NCBI GenBank assembly: GCA_963575745.1
Contig: CAUYUJ010003647.1
Location: 57,632-121,631, forward strand
Reading direction: 5' to 3'
Length of the DNA stretch: 64,000 nt
DNA from: Prorocentrum cordatum
Taxonomy: Eukaryota; Sar; Dinophyceae; Prorocentrales; Prorocentraceae
Part shown: positions 10,076 through 20,879 of the stretch, one piece after another
Layout of the letters: every line of letters begins with the position of its first letter
Numbering within the stretch: the first letter of the stretch is position 1
Notes under the pieces: model-generated
Seen by the model: only the letters and a program-made list of their open reading frames with translations
Database searches by the model: none
Told to the model about the DNA's origin: nothing
Position numbers and translations under genes: made by a program

Positions 10076-10200
10076 GCGCGAAGCTAATCGCGCTTCGCGC
10101 GTCGCGGCTTGGGTTGGGGAGCTGCCCCTCTCCAGTGGGGCGGCGCGAGGGCGGGTGGCGTGGCGCGCTGCACCCTTTGGTGGGGGAGAGCTCGGCGGCA
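10076..10200 (+). mobile_element. Partial copy of dispersed GCGCGAAG repeat
   Basis: Starts GGCGCGAAGCTAATCGCG, then CTTCGCGCGTCGCGG, and continues to GGGGCGGCGCGAGGGCG. The right half diverges from the other copies. Confidence 0.55.
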
Positions 10201-10414
10201 AGCCCAGTGGGGAATTGAGAGGAGGTGGGGGGATGAGTCGGCGACGAAATCCGAACACTACCCCCGCCTATTAACGATTCAGGCGACTTGGTGGGCGGCG
10301 GGGATGTCGCCACCTAAGAAGGTGGGGACGAGGGATGGGGGAGGGGAGGGAGGAAGGTGATGGGGGGAAGGAACAGGAAGGCCGGGTGAGTGGCAGTAGG
10401 GCGGTGGTGCTTCT

Positions 10415-10500
10415 CAGAAGCCCTGGCGCCCCCCGAGAAGCGTTCTGCGTCTTCGGAGCCTCCCGAGCCTTTGAGAAGGCCCGCTGGGCTCTCCGCCGAC
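10415..10500. repeat. TTCTCAGAAG-type palindrome cluster
   Basis: Short palindromic motifs of the type CTTCTCAGAAGCC and CTTTGAGAAGGCC. Similar clusters occur at 14155-14260, 35110-35215 and 38395-38575, several of them close to PPR exon fragments. Confidence 0.5.
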
Positions 10501-10794
10501 AGAGGAGCCAAGAGGGGGGTGATCACCGAGATACGTTCGGCGACTGTAGCGCATGCCTTCTCTTCGTCCTCCTCATCCTTCTCCTCATTGACGTTGCGCG
10601 AGCTTGAGGCCGATACCTGGAGCGTTAGTGAACATGTATGAATTATCCCGGCAAAGCAACCTAACAGCGATGTGTAGGAGCATATTTGGAAGCATTCCCT
10701 TTAAGATTCAGATGAGAATCCAGTTGTAGAATTCTGCTGTTCTCGAAGTCGTAGTCGCATTCGCGATGACAGTCGCAGTGGCAACGGCAGTCGC

Positions 10795-12241
10795 AGACAC
10801 AGCCTCAGCCTCAGCCTGCCTCTGCCTCAGCCTCAGCCTGCTTCAGCCTCAGCCTCAGTCTGCTGTCGGCCTCGGCCTCAGCCTCAGCCTGCCTCAGCCT
10901 CAGCCTGCATCAGCCTCAGCCTCAGCCTCAGCCTGCCTCAGCATCAGCCTGCCTCAGCCTCAGCCTGCCTCTGCCTCAGCCTCAGCCTGCTCCAGCCTCA
11001 GCCTCAGTCTGCCTTCAGCCTCGGCCTCAGCCTCAGCCTGCCTCAGCCTCAGCCTGCCTCAGCCTCAGCCTCAGCCTCAGCCTCAGCCTCAGCCTCAGCC
11101 TCAGCTCAGCCTCAGCCTCAGCCTCAGCCTCATCAGCCTCGGCCTCCTCAGCCGCCTCAGCCTCAGCCTGCATCAGCCTCAGCCTCAGCCTCAGCCTGCC
11201 TCAGCATCAGCCTGCCTCAGCCTCAGCCCAGCCTCTGCCTCAGCCTCAGCCTGCTTCAGCCTCAGCCTCAGTCTGCCTTCAGCCTCGGCCTCAGCCTCAG
11301 CCTGCCTCAGCCTCAGCCTGCATCAGCCTCAGCCTCAGCCTCAGCCTGCCTCAGCATCAGCCTGCCTCAGCCTCAGCCTCAGCCTGCCTCTGCCTCAGCC
11401 TCAGCCTCAGCCTGCTTCAGCCTGCCTCAGCCTCAGCCTGCCTCAGCTCAGCCTCTGCCTCTGCCTCAGCATCAGCCTGCCTCAGCCTCAGCCTCAGCCT
11501 GCCTCAGCCTCAGCCTCAGCCTGCTTCAGCCTCAGCCTCAGTCTGCTGTCGGCCTCGGCCTCAGCCTCAGCCTGCCTCAGCCTCAAATTGCATCAGCCTC
11601 AGCCTCAGCCTCAGCCTCAGCCTCAGCCTCAGCCTGCCTCAGCATCAGCCTGCCTCAGCCTCAGCCTCAGCCCTCAGCCTCAGCCTCAGCCTCAGCCTGC
11701 TTCAGCCTCAGCCTCAGTCTGCCTTCAGCCTCGGCCTCAGCCTCAGCCTGCCTCAGCCTCAGCCTGCATCAGCCTCAGCCTCAGCCTCAGCCTGCCTCAG
11801 CCTCAGCCTGCCTCAGCCTCAGCCTCAGCCTGCCTCAGCCTCAGCCTCAGCCTGCTTCAGCCTCAGCCTCAGTCTGCCTTCAGCCTCGGCCTCAGCCTGC
11901 CTCAGCCTCAGCCTGCATCAGCCTCAGCCTCAGCCTCAGCCTGCCTCAGCATCAGCCTGCCTCAGCCTCAGCCTCAGCCTGCCTCAGCCTCAGCCTCAGC
12001 CTGCTTCAGCCTCAGCCTCAGTCTGCCTTCAGCCTCGGCCTCAGCCTCAGCCTGCCTCAGCCTCAGCCTGCATCAGCCTCAGCCTCAGCCTCAGCCTCAG
12101 CCTGCCTCAGCCTCAGCCTCAGCCTGCCTCAGCCTCAGCCTCAGCCTGCTTCAGCCTCAGCCTCAGTCTGCCTTCAGCCTCGGCCTCAGCCTCAGCTGCC
12201 TCAGCCTCAGCCTGCCTCAGCCTCAGCATCAGCCTGCCTCA
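10795..12241. repeat. CAGCCT hexanucleotide minisatellite
   Basis: About 1.45 kb of CAGCCT with CAGCCTGC variants and higher-order blocks that include TTCAGCCTCGG. The 612-codon open frame over this region follows from a repeat that lacks stop codons and is not counted as a gene. Confidence 0.97.
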
Positions 12242-12605
12242 GCATTCAAAATGTGGCTCGGGAATGGAGTTCTGGGAACTCGAAGAACACGAAGTGGCCT
12301 ACAGTTGGCTCCGGGCATTCAAAATCATGCCCAGGAATGGAGTTCTGGGAACTCGAAGACCACGAAGTGGCCTACAGTTGGCTCCGGGCATTCAAAATCA
12401 TGCCCAGGAATGGAGTTCTGGGAACTCGAAGAACACGAAGTGGCCTACAGTTGGCTCCAGGCATTCAAAATCATGCCCAGGAATGGAGTTCTGGGAACTC
12501 GAAGAACACGAAGTGGCCTACAGTTGGCTCCGGGCATTCAAAATCATGCCCAGGAATGGAGTTCTGGGAACTCGAAGACCACGAAGTGCGTTACTGTTGG
12601 CTAAA
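12242..12605. repeat. 73-bp tandem repeat, about five copies
   Basis: Unit starts GCATTCAAAATCATGCCC and includes GAATGGAGTTCTGGGAACTC. Copies start at 12242, 12315, 12388, 12461 and 12534. Since 73 is not a multiple of three, the reading frame rotates from copy to copy. Confidence 0.95.
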
Positions 12606-13042
12606 AAAGGTGTCCCTGGATCCCGTCCGGATCCCGCCCAGACCCCCCTTGGGAGTCATGATGCTTTTCTTTTGACCCCACTAGAAACCTATCAGTCTTC
12701 GCTGTTAGGTAAAAAGAAAACGCCGAATTAGCGGAGCCAAAAACAAATTAGACCTGGTTGGCGCAGCCGAACGGGACAGGCAAAACAGAACAGGAAAAGA
12801 AGAGGACCCCCAATGGCTCAGAGTCTGTGCCAGCCAGGCGTTATGAAAAGATAGGGAACTTTCGAACGATGACCTTATAGTCAAGTAATCAAATATGAGG
12901 ACGAACCGAAAGGAGCGGGAACGAGATACACGTGCAACAGTAGGCGGCCCGCCTCGTGGCGTCGTCCTAGCGCAAAGGTGAGCGCAGGCGGCCGTAAAGC
13001 AAGGAGTAGCGCTGCAATGCCTGGAGTTAAACATGTACATCC

Positions 13043-13150
13043 CCCTAGCCTCCTCCTCCTCCTCCTCCTGCTCCTCCTGCTCCTGCTCCTCCTGCTGCTC
13101 CTGCTCCTGCTCCTCCTCCTCCTCCTCCTCCTCCTCCTCCTCCTCCTCCT
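13043..13150. repeat. CTC/CTG trinucleotide microsatellite
   Basis: CTCCTC with CTG interruptions. Confidence 0.95.
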
Positions 13151-13299
13151 TCGGCGGACCGCGGCCCCGAAATTCCGCAAATTGATCCTGTGCGCACCGC
13201 CCAGAGCGCGGCGCCTGCCTCCCATCCCCTCTCCGTCCTGAAGGGCTGCCCGCGTGCCCGCCGATCGAGGAGCCAACGGTTCCTGAGGACGATGCGCTC

Positions 13300-13540
13300 C
13301 AAGAGGTCCAGGACATCCCAGGGTTCCTGTGAGGGTTCCTGTTTTTACAGGGGTTCCTATTAGGGTTCCTGTTCCACGGGGGGTCCTATTTGGGTCCCTT
13401 CTGGGGTTCCAAGAGTTCCAGGATATCCCAGGATTCTCAGTAGGGTTCCTGTTCCACAGGGGTTCCTGTTAGGGTCCCCATTAGGGTTCCAAGAGTTTCA
13501 GGATATCCTAGGGTGCCTGTTCCACAGGGACTGGAGAAGC
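13300..13540. repeat. GGTTCC / GTTCCAGGATATCCC repeat cluster
   Basis: Repeats of AGGGTTCCTGTT and AGAGTTCCAGGATATCCCAGG. A related sequence occurs at 9984-10060, so this is a dispersed family. Confidence 0.7.
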
Positions 13541-14154
13541 GATGGCCACTACTTACTCCGGAATGACTGGAACGCATCCTGCCCCGATCGCAGCATGACA
13601 TCCATGTCGTCCGAGGTGCGTGGGAAGTTCGAGGGGCCTTGCGTGTGCTGCAGATGGCGATATTTTCTCGTGTCCGACGCGGGTTCGGTGCGGATTCGAC
13701 GTGGGTTCGTGTATCTGACATGGGTTCGACACGGATTCGTCGCGAGTAGCGACGCGATGTGACAGGCAAGGGCCTCTGAGGATGCAACCCAAGGGGGGGC
13801 GCATCGGTGGGGCTCTCGGCGCAGGCAGCGCCGACGATGGCACATCGTGCCCAGTTCTGGTTGCGTTCTACAGTGGGGGCGCGCATCAAGAAACCATTTG
13901 CTTTTCGTCAGGGAATTCTGGGTTTCTTCGCTCCGCACGCCGCGCGGTGGCTTCCCTCAGCCGGGGAAGGAGCGGCTGCGTTCAGGGTGCTCCGGGCTTC
14001 CCCTCAGGTGCACCTCGCGCCCGTGTTTTCAGGGTTGGGTTTTTTGAGAGGGTTTCTCGCGGCCGCGCCCACACTGTACATCTGTGTCGACTCCTCCACC
14101 CCCTTCGGCAGCGAGTCAGGGGGGAAGTGCAGAGTCAGCGAGCCTACCCTGGCC

Positions 14155-14260
14155 TTCTGAGAAGCTGTCCAAGCCTTCTCCGAAGACAGGTACAGCTTCT
14201 CAGAAGGCGGCGGGGGCTTCTGCGAAGCCCCGCTGCCTTTGAGAAGGCCTGCACCCTCTC
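14155..14260. repeat. TTCTCAGAAG palindrome cluster
   Basis: Contains TTCTGAGAAGCTGTCC, ACAGCTTCTCAGAAGG and GCTTCTGCGAAGCC, partly complementary to each other. Confidence 0.6.
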
Positions 14261-14366
14261 GCCTCCCCCTGGGCCCGCCGCCTGATTACCCCTTCTCACG
14301 GCTCTTCTTGCGCCCATGGCCACTTGACCCTTTCCCTGCTTGCCTCGTCTTCGCTCGTTTCCCCAA

Positions 14367-14519
14367 GGGCTCCCACGAGGGCGCGAAGTTATTCGCTCTT
14401 CGCGGTCCTCGTTCCTTCTCCCCCACCTCCTCGTCTTCCTTTTCCCTCTTTCGGGGGGCGGCGCGAGAGCGCAAAGTTATTCGCGCTTCGCGGAGCGCGA
14501 AGCGCGAAGTTGGGAGCCC
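14367..14519 (+). mobile_element. 153-bp MITE with 9-bp terminal inverted repeats
   Basis: Ends are GGGCTCCCA (14367-14375) and TGGGAGCCC (14511-14519). The interior has GCGCGAAG, TTCGC(T/G)CTTCGCGG, a CTCCTC stretch and GGAGCGCGAAGCGCGAAG. A second copy of identical length is at 44440-44592. No clear target duplication was seen. It belongs to the wider GCGCGAAG family. Confidence 0.75.
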
Positions 14520-14568
14520 TTGTTTCTCGCTGTCCAGTCCCCCCCCACCAATGGGGTGGGAGGGGCAG

Positions 14569-14856
14569 GGCAGCCTGCCGCAGCCCAACACCATCGTCTG
14601 CAACGCCGCGATCACCGCCTGCGGCCGGGGCCGCCAGTGGCCCCATGCCCTGGCGCTCCTGGCTCAGATGCGCGGCCACGGCCCCCCTCCCGACGCCGTG
14701 ACGTACGGCGCTTGCGCCAGCGCGTGCGACAAGGCCGGCCAGCCAGCAGCTGCGCTGGAGCTGTTGGGCAGCTTGCGCGCCTGGCGCGTGCGGCCCGACC
14801 CCGCCACCACCAGCGCGCTGGTCAGCGCCTGCAGCCGCGGGCTGCGGTGGCTGCAG
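14569..14856 (+). CDS. PPR-repeat exon (nearly three repeats)
   Basis: This 96-codon open exon starts after AG at 14568 (GGGGCAG|GGC) and is preceded by a C-rich tract. It encodes three consecutive PPR units: NTIVCNAAITACGRGRQW..., AVTYGACASACDKAGQ... and ATTSALVSACSRGLRWLQ. The third is cut after CTGCAG at 14856, where a GC-type donor (CAG|GCGTTC) follows in phase 0. The exon at 20499 continues it exactly, beginning ALDVAAELAEA, and both junctions share the heptamer GCAGGCG. The product is a predicted RNA-binding PPR protein, typically organelle-targeted. No targeting peptide can be judged, since the first exon is not known. The PPR call is strong; the exact splice points are inferred. Confidence 0.8.
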
Positions 14857-15054
14857 GCGTTCGCCCGACGCCTTCGGATCTTATCGGAGGACTTCGAAGC
14901 CTATCGGATGTCTCTGAGGGTTCTCGGATATGTTTGATATTCCCGACTGTTGTCGCATGCGAGCATGACATTCGAACATCAAGTTCTTCACCGTGTCGCG
15001 CACGGCGGGACGCCAAGCATTACAAAGCAGACTTTCAGCTCGAGACTAAAATTT

Positions 15055-15535
15055 AGGCTTAAGATTGAGCTTAGGATTCACTCCAGTTCGTTTTGTGGTG
15101 CAAGTTTGCAAAGAACAGCTTGATTTCGGATTGCGCGTGTGAGGCTGGCGTGGTTTGGAGGGGTTCAAGCAGCGTGTGAACCGCATGGCGCTGACGACCA
15201 TGACCAGAAACAACGTTTCTTGTGTATTGTAGCGTTTTGCTGTACTGTTTGATGTTTGCGCCGAAGTTGTTGTTGCATTGCAGTTTGGCAGCTCGAGCTT
15301 GCGCTTAGTCTTCCGTATGTTAGTTGGGAGTAGGTTCGAGGGGTTATGGCAGGATGTGAAACGCACGGCGCCGACAACCATATACAGAACCACATTTGTT
15401 CAACATTGCAAGCTTTCTTGCCGTGTATATTTTTACGCTGCATTTGGTTTAGTTTACGCTGCTGTTTGGCTGCTTGAACTTGAGCTTTGGATTCCGCTTG
15501 TAGTTAAGACGGGAGTGGTTTGGGGAGGTTCGCGG
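15055..15535. other. Gene-less stretch upstream of LINE
   Basis: I see no gene. Two related segments around TGTGAACCGCATGGCGCTGA (15175) and TGTGAAACGCACGGCGCCGA (15356) form an imperfect repeat about 180 bp apart. Confidence 0.45.
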
Positions 15536-17790
15536 AAAACTTCGTGACCTCACAGCTCAATGACGAAATACGCCACAAGAGGACACCGTGGCCCGCAAGA
15601 CGATTAGCAAACACATATACAAAGAGCTACGATCGTTGAAACGGTCTCGACGGCAAGATAAGATCAAGGACAGCACCTGCAGCTTCAGGGGCCTCAAAAA
15701 TCTAGCGAGCATCAATACGACCAAGCACAAAGACATGATTCCGGCTATGACGGGGTGCGATGGCAACGATGTGACCGATCGACAAAGCATTGCCGACATC
15801 TTCGCAACGTTCTACGAGCAGCTTTACCGACGCCTCGCTATTCACAACGAGCGTGCGACACGCGACACGGACGCATTCGACAGGCTCTCTGACACCGCGA
15901 CGGCCCACGCCCCCATACCTCCCTTCACACAAGAAGAGGTGCACCAAGCCATCAACCAACTGAAAAATGTCAAATGCAAAGACACGGCCAGTATTACAGC
16001 GGAAATGCTGAAGGCTGGCGGGACGTGCGTAGAGCAGGACTTTCAACGTTTATTCAACTACGTCATACAACCATATTTTGTACCGCCAAAACAATGGAGA
16101 CGTACTACCATAAGCGTGATCTTCAAGTCTGGAGAACCCAAGTCACCACAGAATTACAGACCCATTGCTATCATTCCTCTGCTGCACAAGGTGATGTCCC
16201 GACTCGTGAACAGCTGGTTGAGCTCATCTCTGGATGCCCAACAAAGCGTCGACCAAGCAGGATTCCGGCACGGCTTCAGCCCGAAGACCACCTTTTCTCC
16301 ACAAGCATGCTTCACAACCAGTCAGAAGAATGGCAACTACCATTCTGGGCGGCAGCTGTGGACTTTAAGAAAGCATTTGACTGCGTCAGCCACGAGTCAT
16401 TATGGCAAGCACTGGAAGAACAGCAAGTACCCTCGTCCTACATCGAGCTCCTGCAGAAGTCCAGCCAAACCGCCAGAGTCCTCACAGACACCACAAGCAC
16501 TGAGTTCAGCATTGAGAGAAGAGTGAAGCAAGGCGACCCACTCAGCTCACTTCTGTTCAACACACTCCTCGAACATATCTTCCGACGCCTGAAGCAGTCG
16601 TGGTCCAAAAGGAACTTTGGCATTCAACTGGGTTTTGCCGTTCGCTCAATCCTTACCTATCTCCGGTTCGCAGACGACATTCTGTTATGCGTGCCGAATC
16701 TGCGCCAACTGAAATGTCTCCCCTGCGATCTGAAGAAGGAAATAGAGAGAGAGAGAGAGTCGTCCCAATGCGGCCTAGAATGACACCCAGACAAGACCAA
16801 CATACTTACGAATGTCACCCGCCGCCAGGGCAGAAGAATTCAGTTGTTCACTATCGACGAGGATCATGTCGAGATTTTGGATGCCACGCAGAGCACGAAG
16901 TATTTGGGCAGAGCCCTTAGGTTTCACAACTTCCATGAGAAGGAGCTCAATGGTATAATTGCTTCTGCGTGGGGCAAATTCAACCAGCTAAGGCACGAAC
17001 TGACGTGCAAGCACTACCCTCTGGCAAGCCGCCCGAGGCTCTTCAACGGGCCCGTGTCGCCTGCAGTCATGTGCGGATGTAGTTCGTGGGTTCTTACTCA
17101 AGACATGTTTTTTTTTATATTGCCGCGGACGCGACGAAATATGATCAGACTAATTGTTGGCACCAGCAGGAGGCGCGCGAAAGGCCGACCCGAGAACGAC
17201 GACCAGACGAATCAGCAGGCTAGCAAGTCCGAGCAGGCGGAGCTGACCAGCCTAGAGGCCGCAGCGGTCAAGAGCAGTTCCGACGACAACAACAACCAAA
17301 ACCACGGGAACGACAGCAGCAACAACAATGACGACAGCCAGCGCTACGGAATCTTGGGTCGGCTTCATCCGGAGAGCAGCGCACGCTGCCGAAGCCCACG
17401 CCCAGCGAACCGCGATCCAATATTGGCATCAGTTTATTTCAAAAGGAAGTTGCGGTGGGCTTGCCGAGTAGCGAATCAATATACTGACCGATGGTCACGA
17501 CGTGCCGCCGTGTGGGAATTTCCCATACATGACAAGCGACTTGCCCAGAGGAAACGCAGCAGGCCACGGAACAGATGGCACCATGAGATTGTTTGCTTTT
17601 TTATATCGCAGAAGCTGGTGGACGACACAACAGCATCCGACGACACAGGGTGCCGATGGTGGTTGCAATTTGCGAAGGGCAGTTTATTGCACATGCGACG
17701 GCTTCGCTATGAGCATCTTCGGCACTACGGAGTACGGGCCCCCCGGCCCCCCCGTGCCGACCCTCAAGGGTCCCGCTCCAGCGGAACTGC
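15536..17790 (+). mobile_element. 5'-truncated LINE (non-LTR retrotransposon)
   Basis: The remains of a LINE second ORF: the linker before the RT, the RT, and the C-terminal region. No endonuclease is visible upstream, so the copy is 5'-truncated. It lies between PPR exons 14569-14856 and 20499-20552, in the same orientation, that is, within their presumed intron. Confidence 0.8.
15588..17760 (+). pseudogene. LINE reverse transcriptase, frameshifted
   Basis: The RT reads in one frame from 15588 to about 16280 (SVIFKSGEPKSPQNYRPI and a LLHKVMSRL stretch). It then shifts to a second frame to 16783, with AAVDFKKAFDCVSHESLW (motif A), RRVKQGDPLSSLLFN (motif B) and YLRFADDILLC (motif C; both catalytic aspartates present). 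After a stop at 16781 it shifts again at about 16787, with HPDKTNILTNV and the downstream STKYLGRALRF and RPRNRWHHEI segments ending near 17750. Residues 17250-17340 hold an inserted Asn/Ser/Asp-rich low-complexity tract. An upstream linker in another frame (FVTSQLNDEIRHKR, 15537) suggests a further shift. All core RT motifs survive, but at least two or three frameshifts make this copy non-coding as read. Confidence 0.85.
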
Positions 17791-18129
17791 GCGCTTCGTT
17801 CGTTCGTTCGTTCGCGGAGGTCAACACGCCAACCACAGATCAGGGACACATGGACGTCATGATAATATCTTCATGTTCTTTCGCCCCATCCCAACCTGTG
17901 AGCTGAAAGCACGTGGTTTAGAATCCTGTGGTCTGGGAGCTACTGGGCGAGAAAAGAATCCGTGGTTCCAGAATTCTGGAAAGCCGGGCCTCGCAAATGA
18001 AACGAACTCTTCATGTGAAGTTGGTTTGTGCTGGCCTTCTGGGGGTTTTCATGGGCCCCCCACGTCCTAGCAGTACAGAATGCGACATGCATCATTTGAG
18101 CTCTCGCACCACCCAACGTCCCGGGAGTT

Positions 18130-20020
18130 GAAACCATATGCTGAAGCTCCAGAGCGTCAGGAGCGCTGGATGCTTCGGGAGCGTCAGGAGCGCCAGGAGC
18201 GTCGGGAGCGTCAGGAGCGTCAGGATCGTTGGGGGCGGCCCGATCGTCGGGAGCGTCAGGAGCGTCAAGCGCGTCAGAAGCGTCAGGAGCGTCAGCAGCG
18301 TCAGGAGCGTCGGGAGCGTCAGGGGCGTCGGGAACGTTAGTTGCGTCAGGAGCGTCGAGAGCGTCACGTCAGGGGCGTCGGGAGCGTCGAGGAACGTCGG
18401 GAGCGTCAGGAGCGTCGAGAGCGCCGAGAGCGTCGAGAGCGTCGGGAGCGTCAGGAACGTCGGGAGCGTCGGGAACGTCAGGAGCAGGAGCGTCTAAGCG
18501 TCAGGAGCGTCGGCGGCGTGTCGGGAGCGTCGGGAGCGTCAGGAGCGTCGGGAGCGTCAGGGGCGTCGGGAGCGTCGAGGAGCGTCAGGAGCGTCGAGGA
18601 GCGTCGGGAGCGTCGGGAGCGTCAGGGGCGTCGGGAGCGTCAGCAGCGTCAGGAGCATCGGAAGCGTCAGGATCGTCGGGAGCGTCCGGAGCGTCGGGAG
18701 CGTCAGGAGCGTCATGGCCGTCAGCAGCGTCAGGAGCGTCAGGTGCATTGGGAACGCCAGGGGAGTCAGGAGCGTCGGGGGCGTCGGGAGCGTCGGGAGC
18801 GTCGGGAGCGTCAGGAGCGTCAGGAGCGTCGGGAGCGTCGGAAGCTTCAGGGGCGTCGGGACCGTCAGGAGCGTCGGGAGCGTCAGCAGCGTCAGGAGCG
18901 TCAGGGTCGTCATGAGCATGAGGATCGTCGGGAGCGTCAGGCGCGTCAGAAGCGTCGGGCGTGTCAGGATCGTCGGGAACATCAGGAGCGTCAGGGGGGT
19001 CTGGAGCGTCGTGAACGTCGGGAACGGTGGGAGCGTCAGGAGCGTCGGGAATGTCGGGAGTGTCGGCAGCGTCGGGAGCGTCATGAGCTTCAGGAGCGTC
19101 AGGAGCGTCGGGAGCGTCGGGAGCGTCGGGAGCGTCTGGAGCGTCGGGAGCGTCGGGAGCGTCGGGAACGTCGAGGAGCGTCGGGAGCGTAAGGAATTTC
19201 GGACCGTCATGGGCGCCGGGATCATCAGGGGCGTCGGGAGCGTCGGGACTGTCAGAAGCGTCGGGACTGTCAGGAGCGTCGGGAACATCAGGAGCGTCGG
19301 GACTGTCAGGAGCGTCGGGACTGTCAGGAGCGTCGGGACCATCAGGAGCGTCGTGCGCGTCAGCAGCGTCAGGAGCGTCAGGATTGTCACGAGCGTGAGG
19401 ATCGTCGGGAGCGTCAGGAGCGTCAGGGGAGTCGAGCTGCAGGAGCGTCAGGATTGTCGGGAGCGTCAGGAGGTTGGGAGCGTCGGGAGCGTCGAGGAGC
19501 GTAGGGGGCATCGGGAGCGTTTGGAGCGTCGGGAGCGTCGCAAGCGTCGGGAGCGTCAGGAGCGTCGGAAACGTCAGGATTGTGGGGAGCGTCGAGGATC
19601 GTCGGGAGCGTCAGGAGGATCGGGAGCATCGGGAGCGTCGAGGTGCGTCAGGAGCTTTGAGTGCGTCGGGTGTTTCGGGAGCGTCAGGAGCGTCGGGAGC
19701 GTCGGAATCATCAGGGGCGTCGGGAGGGTCGGGAGCGTCTGGAGTGTCGGGACCGTCGGGAGCGTCCGAAGAAACGTCAGGAGCGTCAGGATCGTCGAGT
19801 AGCGCAGAAGGGGGTCAGGAGCGTCGGGAGCGTCAGGAGCGTCGGGAGTGTCAAGAGCGTCGGGAGCGTTAGGAACGTCTGGAGCGTCGGGAGCGTCAGG
19901 GGCGTCTGGACCGTCGAGGAGCGTCAGGATCGTCGGGAGCGTCGTGGAGCGTCGAGAGCGTCAGAATCGTCGGGAGCGTCAGAAACGCCAGGAGCGTCGG
20001 GAGCGTCAGGAGCGTAGGGG
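18130..20020. repeat. 9-bp minisatellite GGAGCGTC(A/G)
   Basis: About 1.9 kb of GGAGCGTCG and GGAGCGTCA units with scattered point variants and small indels. With a 9-bp period and no stop in the unit, many frames stay open on both strands, giving tripeptide-repeat translations (GAS, SVR, ERR, DAP, TLP). None is treated as a gene. Confidence 0.97.
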
Positions 20021-20280
20021 CTCGCCGATGCGGGTCTCAGCTCTCCCCCCGGAGGGGCTTGGGCCCACGCGGGCCACCCCCGCACGAGCACGCAAGCCGC
20101 CACAGACAGCTGCCCTCCACATCCCCTGTTTTGCTGGACATGCTCCGCCTCGTCGCTCGGTCGTTCCTGTCTTCCCTCTCGCTTCTTGGTTTCTCTTTGC
20201 CCCCCGCCTGGCGGTTGCCAGGAGGAGGCCCATCGAGGGTGCCAGCTAGCAACAGCAGCAGCAGCAGCACGAAGCTCGAA

Positions 20281-20420
20281 GGAGGACTAAGGAGGAGGAG
20301 GAGGAGGAGGAGGAGGAGGAGGAGGAGGAGGAGGAGGGGCAGGAGGAGGAGGAGGAGCTGGGACGAAGAGGAGGAGCTGGGACGAGGAGGACGAGAATGA
20401 AGGACGAGGAGGACGAATGA
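20281..20420. repeat. GGA trinucleotide microsatellite
   Basis: GGAGGA repeats with GACGAG variants. Confidence 0.95.
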
Positions 20421-20498
20421 AGACGAGGGGGACGCGAAATTCCGCAGCGACTGCGGCGAGCGCCACCGCCGCGCGCGCGCCGCCGGCACTCGCCGCAG

Positions 20499-20552
20499 GC
20501 GCTCGACGTCGCGGCGGAGCTGGCCGAGGCGGCCGACCCAGGCGCCCCAAAG
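20499..20552 (+). CDS. 54-nt PPR micro-exon
   Basis: Eighteen codons (ALDVAAELAEAADPGAPK) lie between an AG acceptor (CCGCAG|GCG) and AAAG|GACGGC, a GA-type donor. Both ends are phase 0. Placed between the exon ending RGLRWLQ at 14856 and the exon starting DAVLLGAIV at 25270, it restores helix B and the repeat linker of a PPR unit at normal length. The left junction shares GCAGGCG with the preceding donor; the right junction shares AGGACG with the next acceptor. Alone it would be unrecognisable, so the call rests on this join. The frame remains open on both sides, so the boundaries are inferred. Confidence 0.55.
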
Positions 20553-20588
20553 GACGGCGGGGCGCCCGCTCGCCTCCTGAGGGCGATC

Positions 20589-20589
<1 letters not shown>

Positions 20590-20641
<52 letters not shown>

Positions 20642-20784
20642 TCTCCTATTGTTATTCTTCATCCTCCTCCTCCTGTTCCTCCTCCTCCTCCTCCTCCTCC
20701 TCCTGCTGCTGTGGACTGGACGACTGATGGCAGTAAGATGCCGCGGATGTTGCCCACTTCCTCCTCCTCCTGCCCCTGTATCCT

Positions 20785-20827
<43 letters not shown>

Positions 20828-20870
20828 CTCCTGCTGCGGCTGCTCCTCCTGCTGCTGGTCCCATTCCTCT
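20590..20870. repeat. CTG and CTC trinucleotide microsatellites
   Basis: CTG repeats at 20590-20637, CTC repeats at 20660-20705 and CTG again at 20790-20850. Confidence 0.95.
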
Positions 20871-20879
20871 TCCGGTCGG

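Noticed and set aside
10766-12604. 612-codon open frame
   Set aside because: Produced by the stop-free CAGCCT repeat and a 73-bp tandem repeat; no domain, and the frame rotates through the 73-bp units.
13150-13335. Acidic C-terminus-like frame (EEPTVPEDDALQEV) ending in a stop
   Set aside because: Its last part is the same AAGAGGTCCAGGACATCCC motif that repeats at 13400-13530, so it is repeat-derived.
18229-19802. Several 200-360 codon frames on both strands
   Set aside because: All are tripeptide translations of the 9-bp minisatellite.
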